A stretch of 56,357 bases of DNA from Flavobacteriales bacterium UBA2104 (GCA_002331485.1 DCYS01000017.1:20760-77116), one strand, 5' to 3'; positions 25,417 through 33,012 are shown, counted from the stretch's first letter. A program made the numbers and translations. The notes: a model not told the origin generated them from the sequence alone.

Positions 25417-26888
25417 CCCAACAATTCTTCTAATGATTTCAACGCCTCATTTCTTTCCTGATCCAACTGCTTGATATCTTCAATGATTTCAGCTGGTGGT
25501 GCGTATTCTATTTCTTCGTAGACTATTTCCTTGTAGCGGTTAATGGATAAGTCCCAGTCGTTGGTTTTAATTTCTTCGAAGGGAACGAGGAAGGATTTGT
25601 CGGTGCGTTTGCGTTTCGCTTCCTTGTCCATGTTGTGGAAACGCTTGATGATGTCAGGAATATCGTTTTCCTTCACTTCTGAGCGCTTATCATCTAAGCT
25701 ATAGCCATCAGCTTCCATATCGTAGAACCATACATTGTTGGTTCCGCCAGAATTGGTTTTCGTAAAGAACAACACCGCCGTGCTTACTCCGGCATACGGT
25801 TTAAAGACACCACTCGGCATGGAGATTACTGCATCGAGTTTGTGCTGTTCAATGATTTCTCTTCGTATCGCTTTATGCGCTTTCGAACTTCCAAAGAGCA
25901 CACCATCGGGTACGATCACTGCCGCACGTCCACCTGTTTTCAGCATGCGCAACATCAAACTCAAGAATATCAACTCTGTTTTCTTCGTTTTCGCCACGTT
26001 GAGCAATGAAGGTTCTACTCCATCGTAATCCAAACTTCCTTTAAAAGGAGGATTCGCCAGGATCAACGAAAAGCGTTCCGTAATATCGTTGGCTTCACTC
26101 AAGGCATCTACACCAATCAGTTCAGGGCTATCAATACCGTGTAATTGCAGGTTCATCGCTCCGATACGCAACATGGTACTGTCGAACTCCAAACCGGTAA
26201 ACATCTTGTTATTGAAGTGTTCACGAAATTCCTTGTCCATGAACCAATCCTCTTTCTCTTCATACAAGTATTCCCCTGTAGCAACTAAAAAACCTGCCGT
26301 ACCACATGAAGGGTCACACACCAAATCGTCTTTCTTCGGTTGTACCATGTCCACCATCATACGGATCACATGTCGTGGCGTGCGGAACTGTCCATTCGTT
26401 CCCGCAGAAGCAATCTTAGAAAGTAAGTATTCGTATAAATCTCCTTTGGTATCGCGGTCATCCATCTTGATCTTATCGATCATCTGCACCACCTGATCCA
26501 ACAACTTCGGCGTCGGAATCATAAAGGTCGCACCTTTCATGTATTTGGCAAACACACCCGCTTCACTGCCGAGTTCTTTCATGTGTTCGAATACAGTTAG
26601 TGGACGATCTTCTGTTGTCTTGGTAAACAGATCAAACATCGACTTTGGTTCCAGGTTTTTAAAATGGTGCCAACGCAGTTCGTTCTGCTTTTTAGTGTAA
26701 AAGGCATTTTCTACTTCATCGCCGATCATGTTAGCTTTCTTCTCCTCCTTTAATTGTCGTTCATCCAATCGTCGTATAAACAGCAAATACGTAAACTGCT
26801 CAATAACGGTCATGGGATTCGATACTCCTCCTGTCCAGAAGGCTTCCCATATTTTATCGACTTGTGATTTTAATTCTCCTGTGATCAT
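25413..26888 (-). CDS. hsdM: type I restriction-modification DNA methyltransferase HsdM
   Basis: The 491-residue protein has the HsdM N-terminal helical domain (1-140, VIEQFTYLLFIRRLDE), the conserved GQFRTPRHVIR (166-176), the SAM motif DPSCGTAGF (192-200), and the N6-adenine catalytic motif NPPF (279-282). Everything needed for methylation is intact. It is the first gene of the defence operon, with a -7 element about 95 bp upstream. Confidence 0.95.
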   Translation of the reverse strand: MITGELKSQVDKIWEAFWTGGVSNPMTVIEQFTYLLFIRRLDERQLKEEKKANMIGDEVENAFYTKKQNELRWHHFKNLEPKSMFDLFTKTTEDRPLTVFEHMKELGSEAGVFAKYMKGATFMIPTPKLLDQVVQMIDKIKMDDRDTKGDLYEYLLSKIASAGTNGQFRTPRHVIRMMVDMVQPKKDDLVCDPSCGTAGFLVATGEYLYEEKEDWFMDKEFREHFNNKMFTGLEFDSTMLRIGAMNLQLHGIDSPELIGVDALSEANDITERFSLILANPPFKGSLDYDGVEPSLLNVAKTKKTELIFLSLMLRMLKTGGRAAVIVPDGVLFGSSKAHKAIRREIIEQHKLDAVISMPSGVFKPYAGVSTAVLFFTKTNSGGTNNVWFYDMEADGYSLDDKRSEVKENDIPDIIKRFHNMDKEAKRKRTDKSFLVPFEEIKTNDWDLSINRYKEIVYEEIEYAPPAEIIEDIKQLDQERNEALKSLEELLG

Positions 26889-26982
26889 GAATTCTCCTTA
26901 ATACAGTTTATTTCCATAGAATATAATGGTTTGATGTGGGTATGGTTAGTTTCATAGTTTGTTAGTTGTTTCGATGGTTTTT

Positions 26983-26990
26983 CAAATATA
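26983..26990 (-). promoter_or_regulatory. -7 element TATATTTG upstream of hsdM
   Basis: A full TAnnTTTG match on the minus strand, 95 bp upstream of the hsdM start. No -33 TTG at a good distance, so support is moderate. Confidence 0.4.
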
Positions 26991-27098
26991 ACGATTTGTT
27001 TGAAGTAAAAAGTACGTATAAATACGCGTTTTCAACAAAGGGCACAATCCCCCCATTGCCACCTCCCCCCTATTTCCTATCTTCATCTCAAATCACCC

Positions 27099-27779
27099 AT
27101 GATCATGAGAATAATTGCACTTCTTGTCATTGTATTTTTCGTTCAACAGAGTTATGCCCAGCAATACTATGCCGAATATGACTTCGTGCGTAAAATGAAT
27201 CTCTTTGGAAAACCAAAAGTTGATTCGAGTACGTTGGATGTGTTGCAATTTAGTGATACTTCAAACGTTCAATCTGACGAAGTGTATATCAGCGGAACTG
27301 TTCGCTCTTACTCCAATGATACGCTAAATATGCTGGAATTGACGATCGAACGCAGCAGTAATGAAGAAATGATCGCTCCTGGAAAAAAGATTCATTGCCT
27401 GATCAAATACAACCAGAAGCAACTAGTGGATAAAGAACGTGGAATGATCAAAGAATATAAAATTCCCGACTTATCTGGTCTGGCTGCAAAAGGAAATAGT
27501 TATTCAATGACCAAAAACGATACGCTAAATAGTCATTCTTTTTACTGGAATGAGGAGGATTATGAGATCTTTAGTAAAAAGACGATTCCTAAACAGATCC
27601 GCGGCACAATATTGAGCGACGACAACAGTTATGGGATCCATCTTCTTCGTACGAGTGATCGTTTGTATCAACTGCGTTCATTCAAATCCATTGATAAAGC
27701 AACGCTTCTTGAGAAGATCAAGCTATTTGAGGACTGTTGCACAGAACAGGAAGAGTCGGACCTTCAACTAATGCTGTAG
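27099..27779 (+). CDS. hypothetical secreted protein
   Basis: The 226-residue protein has a signal peptide ending SYAQQ. The start could be the first ATG or the one two codons later. The mature part is Ser/Asp/Lys-rich without repeats or a named family; ERSSNEEMIAPGKKIHCLIKY and SFYWNEEDYEIFSKK are its best-defined blocks. It is divergent from hsdM. The -7-like TATCTTCA at about 27078 may serve it. Directly after its stop begins a 21-bp tandem repeat. Confidence 0.68.
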   Translation: MIMRIIALLVIVFFVQQSYAQQYYAEYDFVRKMNLFGKPKVDSSTLDVLQFSDTSNVQSDEVYISGTVRSYSNDTLNMLELTIERSSNEEMIAPGKKIHCLIKYNQKQLVDKERGMIKEYKIPDLSGLAAKGNSYSMTKNDTLNSHSFYWNEEDYEIFSKKTIPKQIRGTILSDDNSYGIHLLRTSDRLYQLRSFKSIDKATLLEKIKLFEDCCTEQEESDLQLML

Positions 27780-27800
27780 AGAACTGTCACTTGACGCACC

Positions 27801-28075
27801 TGACATAAGACTTATTGAACGTAACACCACGTTTGGCCGCCCGAACAGCCAGTTTATCCATTCTTACACTGTGTTCTAACCAACGAAACAAGATTCTTTA
27901 GCAACCTGACATAGCTATTCCGTGAGCATTACAGCATGTTGAAGCTACGTTACACTGAGTTGAACGGATCTTACACCGTATTTATCCAATGTTACACGAC
28001 ACTTTTGCAATGTTACAGCACACTTTTCGAGTGGGACACTGTATTTATCGGATGTTACAGCTTGTCAATGGCTCA
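27801..28075 (+). repeat. 21-bp-period degenerate tandem repeat, 13 units
   Basis: TTACAC/TTACAG cores (or variants of NNACA) recur every 21 bp at 27801, 27822, 27843, 27864, 27885, 27906, then after a 2-bp slip at 27929, 27950, 27971, 27992, 28013, 28034 and 28055. The best units read like TTACACCGTATTTATCC followed by AATG. Older units at the left are more worn. It begins about 20 bp after the stop at 27779. Confidence 0.85.
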
Positions 28076-28163
28076 GTGAAGTGTACCAATTGTTCAATCG
28101 TTACTACAGGTGAAGGGTGTAAGTTGTTGTTTTAACGGTTGTTAACAGTTTTTGGCACAGTTG

Positions 28164-28262
28164 TAGTGACTAGTGAATTAGTGAGTATCCCGATTCGTTT
28201 CACTCTCGGGATTAGTTCGAATACGTCCCGAGGTGTCGGGACTTTCTCACTGAAGTGAGTAA
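28164..28262 (+). repeat. GTGAGTA-type intergenic repeat
   Basis: Blocks GTGACTAGTGAAT, then CCCGATTCGTTTCACTCTCGGG (a hairpin CCCGA/TCGGG), GTCCCGA/TCGGGAC hairpin and CTCACTGAAGTGAG hairpin. Nearly the same as 31899-31990. Confidence 0.8.
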
Positions 28263-28286
28263 TGTGGTAGGGCGTGGGAATAAAGA

Positions 28287-28425
28287 GTCGGGGTCTCGAT
28301 ACAGCGCTTCATTGCATTACGCGCCACTCGACCACCTTACGTCTATGTAAATTGATTAGCATATTTGTAGGTGATCGAGTGTTTCGCAAGGAACGCAGTG
28401 TATTGCGAAATGTATCGAGATACCG
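28287..28425 (+). repeat. paired hairpin element (L plus R)
   Basis: L unit 28287-28338 has GCGC/GCGC closing the TTCATTGCATTAC loop. R unit 28369-28425 has a perfect 8-bp stem TTTCGCAA (28382-28389) with TTGCGAAA (28403-28410) around the 13-nt loop GGAACGCAGTGTA. Confidence 0.88.
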
Positions 28426-28435
28426 AAGTTTTCAG

Positions 28436-28535
28436 GTAGTGGGTACCCCAACGTGATATTCCTAGGCGCGTCACTTCACCTCTACCATCTAGGTATGGAT
28501 TTAATATCTTCTTTCCTATTATGGAATCGAAAAGA
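28436..28535 (+). repeat. GATATTCCTAGGCGC element (copy 3)
   Basis: Almost identical over 90 bp to 32277-32370 (GTAGTGGGTACCCCAACGTG, GATATTCCTAGGCGCGTCAC, CCTCTACCATCT, GGTATGGATTTAATATC). Confidence 0.8.
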
Positions 28536-28544
28536 CAGTCGCAA

Positions 28545-29055
28545 GGAGATCGAGTGTTTCGAAAGGAACGAAGTGTATTTAGAAATGTATCGAGATCCCG
28601 ATATAGTTAGAGGGAATTCTTGAAATTTCGGGGTCTCGATACAATACAGACGCTACGTTACACTTTGGTCAGTATCACTCGACCACCTTACGTTTTTACT
28701 CGGTGACCGAGTGTTTTGGTCGTAACGCAGTGAAGAACAAAATGTATCGAGGGCACCGGAGTTATCTAATCACTCGAACGCCTTATGTTTTGCATAATAA
28801 TTAGCAATATCTCAGGTGATCGAGTGTTTCTTGCGAAGCATAGCGTAGAAAGAAATGTATCGAGATCCCGGTATAGTTAGAGAGAATTCTTGAAAAGTCG
28901 GGGTCTCGATACAATACTGACGCTACGTTACACTTTGGTCAGTATCACTCGACCGCCTTACGTTTTTACTCGGTGACCGAGTGTTTTGGTCGTAACGCAG
29001 TGAAGAACAAAATGTATCGAGGGCACCGGAGTTATCACACCACTCGACCGCCTAC
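28545..29055 (+). repeat. hairpin-unit array with a 270-bp higher-order repeat
   Basis: R units at 28545-28600, 28702-28758, 28814-28870 and 28972-29028; L units at 28628-28690 and 28897-28960; L half-ends at 28769 and 29041. Everything from about 28575 to 28790 recurs 270 bp downstream with few changes. The stem ATACTGAC (28914-28921) pairs with GTCAGTAT (28938-28945); R stems include TTTCTT/AAGAAA. Confidence 0.85.
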
Positions 29056-29059
29056 GAAT

Positions 29060-29100
29060 CACAAGTCACTGCTCACTACTCACTGAATAACTACTCACTA
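29060..29100 (-). repeat. partial inverted GTGAGTA-type repeat
   Basis: AGTCACTGCTCACTACTCAC and CTACTCACTATTAATTAAC are the reverse complement of the AGTGAGTAGTGAGC type block of the copies at 28164 and 31899. It lies directly upstream of the next gene. Confidence 0.5.
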
Positions 29101-29185
29101 TTAATTAACCCGTTTGTCGGAAAACCAGCATGCATTTCAAAGTGGAGGAATTGCTGGCGGGAAAGCAAACACAATCTATTTTAAT

Positions 29186-29893
29186 ATGAGAAATAGAACG
29201 AAAAACAAGTTACGCATGTATCAAGCTGTGATGCGAGTGATACAGAGTAACAATGCCAGTTGGAACGGACTGGTGGCATTTGAAGATGCAGTAACACGTT
29301 TCAGTCAGAAGGTCACGGAACTTGAAAACCTGACCTACAAAAAGTCGAAAGCCTTGATGGGCATGAAATCCAAGCGTGATAAAAAGCGTGAGGAGGTTGC
29401 TGAACAGGCGCAGTATGTGGCGAATGCCTTGTGCGCTTATGCTTCGAAGATCGGAGATGAAAAGCTAAAGGTTGACAGTCATTACTCCCCTACCAGGTTG
29501 AAGTATTCACCGGTATCTGTTTTCTTACAGATCGTGAATGGTTTGATCAATGCAGCAAACGATCACTTGGCAGATCTTGAGGACTACGGTGTAAACCAGG
29601 CAAAGGTCGATGATCTTACCCTGGCGCACATGGAGTTCATTGAGATCGGGAACTTGCCCAGACAGGCGGTTGTATCGCGTAAAGTGATGACCAGAAAGAT
29701 CAAGGAAACTGTTTCCGAGATCGATGGCGTCTTAAACGACCAGCTGGATAAGTTGATCGTATTACTTACCGATCAGGATCCGACGTTTGTGATGACCTAC
29801 GAAGGTGCAAGGACTATCATTGATAGACCAGCTACCCGAAAAGGAAGCATCGATGAATCGGATATAGACTTTGAGGACGGAGATACGTCTTAG
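29186..29893 (+). CDS. helical hypothetical protein
   Basis: The product is 235 residues from the ATG at MRNRTKNKLR; a TTG at 29114 would add 24 residues (SENQHAFQSGGIAGGK), but that lies next to a repeat, so I prefer the ATG. It is highly helical and charged, with a coiled-coil-like stretch (RFSQKVTELENLTYKKSKALMGMKSKRDKKREEVAEQAQYVANAL) and a middle SPTRLKYSPVSVFLQI. It recalls short helical proteins common in Bacteroidota that lack a known role. No signal peptide. A strong terminator follows. Confidence 0.6.
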   Translation: MRNRTKNKLRMYQAVMRVIQSNNASWNGLVAFEDAVTRFSQKVTELENLTYKKSKALMGMKSKRDKKREEVAEQAQYVANALCAYASKIGDEKLKVDSHYSPTRLKYSPVSVFLQIVNGLINAANDHLADLEDYGVNQAKVDDLTLAHMEFIEIGNLPRQAVVSRKVMTRKIKETVSEIDGVLNDQLDKLIVLLTDQDPTFVMTYEGARTIIDRPATRKGSIDESDIDFEDGDTS

Positions 29894-29902
29894 GAGTTGG
29901 TC

Positions 29903-29950
29903 AATTATGAATTAGGAATTGATCAATTGAAAAATTCCTAATTCATAATT
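29903..29950 (+). other. 18-bp perfect hairpin after the stop
   Basis: AATTATGAATTAGGAATT (29903-29920) and its exact complement AATTCCTAATTCATAATT (29933-29950) enclose a 12-nt loop. It lies between the stop at 29893 and the T-tailed terminator that follows, perhaps as a transcript-end stabiliser. Confidence 0.7.
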
Positions 29951-29953
29951 ATT

Positions 29954-29983
29954 AAATCCGTGGGGAGACCTGCGGATTTTTTT
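29954..29983 (+). terminator. rho-independent terminator
   Basis: AAATCCG (29954-29960) pairs with CGGATTT (29973-29979), followed by a T run to 29983. Confidence 0.8.
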
Positions 29984-30028
29984 GTGGGATAAATATGATA
30001 TCAATAAACTCAGTCAATCAACAGCTAT

Positions 30029-31093
30029 CTACCAGGTCACGGTCGACTCCTTCAAAAGGATCAAGTAATCAAATTGCTTACTCAAATTAGGCAGATCGTC
30101 GGCATGGTCTTTTAATTCAATCGTTACCTTATTAGAACTGCCTAATATTTCCTTAAGGTATGTTCTTTCCGATTCTGTCATCAATTCTTCATAGTTCTGA
30201 TCCAATACAAAGTAAGAGTTAGGTTTTACGATTTTAAAGGCAAGTAGACTAATTTTATATGTCCTGCTTTTTAGGTCTTCCGAAAAAAAGGCATAGAAAG
30301 GCTGTATTTCTTTCTGCATCTCTTTTCCCCGTGTCGCCTTCGGATTCCTTGGTGATAACAGATCCGTAGCATTATCCAACACGTGGCCATAACCGAAATT
30401 TCCAATGATCAAATTATTTGTAGCATCGGCAATCCGTTTAAAGTTAGCATACATCAATGAATCTCTCCATTGACAACTAGTGCATGGAATTCCTGTAGCG
30501 TCGTGAATTCTGTTGAGGTAATACGTTTCAGTTTCAGTTAACTTTTTATTGGTCAATGCATCTTCAATTTTTTCGATTAAATATTGTCTCGTCAGAGAAT
30601 CCTTATAGATATATTTCTGCGATAGTAAACTGTCCAATGGTCCGCAAATCTTATCCAATACGTACGCAGTACTTCGTAACGTTTTTTCTATATCAACACA
30701 CCTAATACTCCATTCTATGTGCTTTGCTTCACAGTTATCAATATAGGCATTGATAAAGCGTTTGTAATCAACCCAGTAAAGACTAGCTGGTTTCTTTTCA
30801 GCATACAAATTTTGGTAATAGTTATTGAAGAAAGTCGTGTCATTATATTTTTTCAAACGGTATAATACGTATTCAAAGCTTGAAGGTAATTCTAAGACGA
30901 GCTGAACAGTGTCGCTATTCTCGGTAGAATCAATAATAGTTGAAATCGATTCGTGCATGAGATCGTATTTCTCACCAACGAAGTGACTCTCTCCGAAAAG
31001 AAAAATATTCTTCCCGGAGAGCGTTTCATCGGATTGTCCGAATCCGTCACTTAGTGTTAAGAAATATAACGCTATGGTTATAAATATTCTCAT
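30029..31093 (-). CDS. exported erythromycin-esterase/ChaN-like fold protein
   Basis: The 354-residue protein has a signal peptide ending DGFGQ. IFLFGESHFVGEKYDLMHESISTII resembles the GE-x-H motif of erythromycin-esterase-like and ChaN-like domains. VQLVLELPSSFEYVLYRL and NLIIGNFGYGHVLDN fit their later strands (a helix-rich fold with a conserved Glu and His pair). Substrate unknown; assignment is by motif only. Confidence 0.5.
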   Translation of the reverse strand: MRIFITIALYFLTLSDGFGQSDETLSGKNIFLFGESHFVGEKYDLMHESISTIIDSTENSDTVQLVLELPSSFEYVLYRLKKYNDTTFFNNYYQNLYAEKKPASLYWVDYKRFINAYIDNCEAKHIEWSIRCVDIEKTLRSTAYVLDKICGPLDSLLSQKYIYKDSLTRQYLIEKIEDALTNKKLTETETYYLNRIHDATGIPCTSCQWRDSLMYANFKRIADATNNLIIGNFGYGHVLDNATDLLSPRNPKATRGKEMQKEIQPFYAFFSEDLKSRTYKISLLAFKIVKPNSYFVLDQNYEELMTESERTYLKEILGSSNKVTIELKDHADDLPNLSKQFDYLILLKESTVTW

Positions 31094-31250
31094 TGAATCA
31101 GTTACTTGAATATCACACGTAAAATAATAAAATACAATTAGAGAACTCCACTATATACAATCGATATACTATTAAATAAAAGTCTATTCTTATTTATTAA
31201 GTATTTACACGGATAGCTTCAAAATAGTATGGATACTAGAACTTTGAATT

Positions 31251-31294
31251 CCAAACTCTACAATCTAAGTTCTAAGATCTAAACTCTAAACTCA
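31251..31294 (+). repeat. short TCTAA-rich degenerate repeat
   Basis: CTCTACAATCTAAGTTCTAAG then ATCTAAACTCTAAACTC: an 8- to 10-bp unit repeated with drift, in the gap between divergent genes (31094-31347). No promoter match is certain there. Confidence 0.4.
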
Positions 31295-31347
31295 CCCCCC
31301 CTCCTTATAAATATTGTATCTAAACACCTGATAATCTATATTTAACC

Positions 31348-31887
31348 ATGCCGTTTAATCGATTGAACCATAGTGTTCTGGGTCAAATACGTCCGCGATT
31401 TGCGTTGAAGATCTCATCTGATCCTGAAAAAGCATTGAAGCATTTAGCTGATGGGATAACGAAAGACCCAACTGTAGAAGGCGTGCATTCGAATCACTAC
31501 GTTTTTGTTAAGATTCCCCAAGCAGAACAACATTATTGGTCGCCTGAACTAACGGTAAGAATCGAGATCGAGGAATTTACCGATTATACAACTGTTGCTT
31601 GTTTGGTGGGTCCAAAACAAACAGTATGGACGTTATGGGCGTTCATTTACAGCTCGATACTTTTGCTCACCTTGTTTAGTACCATTTTCGGTTTCGCACA
31701 ATATAATGTACATGGATCTTCTATTTGGCTTTGGACCATTCCTTTTGGGGTGCTAGGACTAGCCTCGGCTTTTGTGGCTTCTAAATTCGGTCAACGTAAA
31801 GGACGGGATCAAATGTTGCACTTGATCAGTTTTGTTTATCATAGTTTGGAAGAGTTGGGGGATGTTGAAAGGTTGGAGAGAAGATGA
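31348..31887 (+). CDS. hypothetical membrane protein
   Basis: The 179-residue protein has a soluble N-terminal half (about 1-95; PRFALKISSDPEKALKHLADGI, and an EIEEFTDYTTVACLV strand), two membrane segments (about 98-118 and 127-147), and a basic tail (RKGRDQML). No family recognised. It is single-gene and is followed by a dense repeat field. Confidence 0.65.
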   Translation: MPFNRLNHSVLGQIRPRFALKISSDPEKALKHLADGITKDPTVEGVHSNHYVFVKIPQAEQHYWSPELTVRIEIEEFTDYTTVACLVGPKQTVWTLWAFIYSSILLLTLFSTIFGFAQYNVHGSSIWLWTIPFGVLGLASAFVASKFGQRKGRDQMLHLISFVYHSLEELGDVERLERR

Positions 31888-31898
31888 TTGTTCTTTTG

Positions 31899-31990
31899 TA
31901 GTGACTAGTGAGTATCCCGATTCGTTTCACTCTCGGGATTAGTTCGAAAACGTCCCGAAGTGTCGGGACTTTCTCACTGAAGTGAGTAGT
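31899..31990 (+). repeat. GTGAGTA-type intergenic repeat
   Basis: Same blocks as 28164-28262 including hairpins CCCGA/TCGGG, GTCCCGA/TCGGGAC and CTCACT/AGTGAG. Confidence 0.8.
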
Positions 31991-32033
31991 GAGCATTGAG
32001 CAATGAGTAATTTGTTAGGACTTAGGTATAAAA

Positions 32034-32153
32034 GTCGGGGTCTCGATACAGTGCTTCATTCCATTACACACCACTCGACCACCTTACCATAATGCTAGGT
32101 GATCGAGTGTTTCGAAAGGAACGTAGTGTATTGAGAAATGTATCGAGATCCCG
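32034..32153 (+). repeat. paired hairpin element (L plus R)
   Basis: L unit 32034-32086 (GTCGGGGTCTCGATACAGTG ... CACACCACTCGACCACCTTA) has GTG/CAC closing its TTCATTCCATT loop. R unit 32097-32153 has TTTC/GAAA closing the GAACGTAGTGTA loop and ends TGTATCGAGATCCCGG. Confidence 0.85.
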
Positions 32154-32165
32154 GAGTTTTATAAC

Positions 32166-32265
32166 CACTCGACCACCTTACCATTGTCTTAAATGATTAG
32201 CAATATCTCAGGTGATCGAGTGTTTCTTGCGAAGCATAGCGTAGAAAGAAATGTATCGAGAGCGC
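32166..32265 (+). repeat. hairpin L-half and R unit
   Basis: L half-end CACTCGACCACCTTACC (32166) lacks its outer part. R unit 32210-32265 has TTTCTT paired with AAGAAA and resembles 28814-28870 almost exactly. Confidence 0.8.
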
Positions 32266-32276
32266 CGAAGTTTTCA

Positions 32277-32370
32277 GGTAGTGGGTACCCCAACGTGATA
32301 TTCCTAGGCGCGTCACTAAGCCTCTACCATCTGGGTATGGATTTAATATCTTCTTTCCTGTTATGGAATA
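32277..32370 (+). repeat. GATATTCCTAGGCGC element (copy 4)
   Basis: Nearly identical to 28436-28535; both follow directly after an R-type hairpin unit and a TTTTCAGGTAGTGGG linker, so the two element types moved or were copied together. Confidence 0.8.
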
Positions 32371-32399
32371 GATAAAAAGGATCGTTAGTTCTCGGGAAC

Positions 32400-32490
32400 G
32401 GACATTTTCCAGTGTCATGTCGAGCACGAGTTGAGCGCTTCAGCGCGAAAAAGTGAATCGACGGTGCGAAGCAGACACCTTAAAATGTCC
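32400..32490 (+). repeat. nested inverted repeat (GGACATTTTCC element)
   Basis: The outer arms GGACATTTTCCAGTGTC (32400-32416) and GACACCTTAAAATGTCC (32474-32490) pair at 14 of 17 positions. Middle arms GTCGA (32419-32423) and TCGAC (32458-32462) pair inside them, and GCGCT/AGCGC (32435-32439/32442-32446) closes an inner hairpin. A T-rich run follows. Confidence 0.6.
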
Positions 32491-32560
32491 TAGATTTTTT
32501 TTTGCTTCGTTTTTTTTATCAATGAAAAAAAATGAAGACTATCATTCAATTAGATTGGAC

Positions 32561-32616
32561 AATGTATCGAGATCCCGGTGTATTTTAAAGAGAATATTTG
32601 AAATGTCGGGGTCTTG
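32561..32616 (+). repeat. isolated hairpin-element ends
   Basis: R end AATGTATCGAGATCCCGG (32561-32578) and L end TCGGGGTCTTGAG (32604-32616) with no stems, remnants of deleted units. With the preceding elements this accounts for most of 31888-32631. Confidence 0.55.
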
Positions 32617-32631
32617 AGTCATTGCTCTCTG

Positions 32632-32994
32632 CTACCCTCTCAAAATACTCTCCATCTTCTTGCCTTTTGCCAACTCATCGACCAACTTATCAAGGTATCG
32701 TACTTTTTGAGTTAATGGATTTTCTAGTTCCTCTACTCTATAGCCACAGATCACACCTTTGATTAGCTTTGCGTTCTCGTTTAAAGTCGCGCGCTCAAAA
32801 AAAGTCTTGAAATCTACTTGTTCATCGATCTGTTTCTGAATTTCTTGGTCGTCAAAACCGGTAAGCCATTCGATCACTTTGTGCAAGTCTTCTTTTGTTC
32901 TTCCCTTTTTCTCCACCTTAGTAACGTAGTGCGGATATACGGAAGAGAACTTCATGTTTGCGATTGCATTATTGTGTTTGTCTGTTGTTTTCAT
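32632..32994 (-). CDS. DUF2200 family protein
   Basis: The 120-residue protein matches DUF2200 along its length: MKFSSVYPHYVTKVEKKGRTKEDLHKVIEWLTGFD, then QKQIDEQVDFKTFFERA, LIKGVICGYRVEELENPLTQKVRYLDKLVDELAKGK. It is small, soluble and widespread; function unknown, with some family members linked to DNA-binding or stress clusters only by context. It ends one operon-like step (18 bp) after the T9SS cargo gene that follows on the same strand. Confidence 0.85.
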   Translation of the reverse strand: MKTTDKHNNAIANMKFSSVYPHYVTKVEKKGRTKEDLHKVIEWLTGFDDQEIQKQIDEQVDFKTFFERATLNENAKLIKGVICGYRVEELENPLTQKVRYLDKLVDELAKGKKMESILRG

Positions 32995-33012
32995 GATGTA
33001 AAAATATCTTTC

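Noticed and set aside
15394..26888. Defence island as an integrated mobile element
   Set aside because: No integrase, tRNA, or clear attachment repeats at either edge in this window; only gene content argues for transfer.
27801..28075. Origin-type iteron array
   Set aside because: 21-bp spacing fits iterons, but no replication-initiator gene, AT-rich box or DnaA box is near and the context is chromosomal.
27956..28134. Short frame through the 21-bp repeat giving heptad repeats
   Set aside because: Interrupted by TGA in the unit at 27950 and without conserved residues outside the repeat; kept as a repeat only.
28545..29055. Possible CRISPR array
   Set aside because: Units are longer and unevenly spaced, face each other in both orientations, carry variable stems and not unique spacers, and no cas genes are near.
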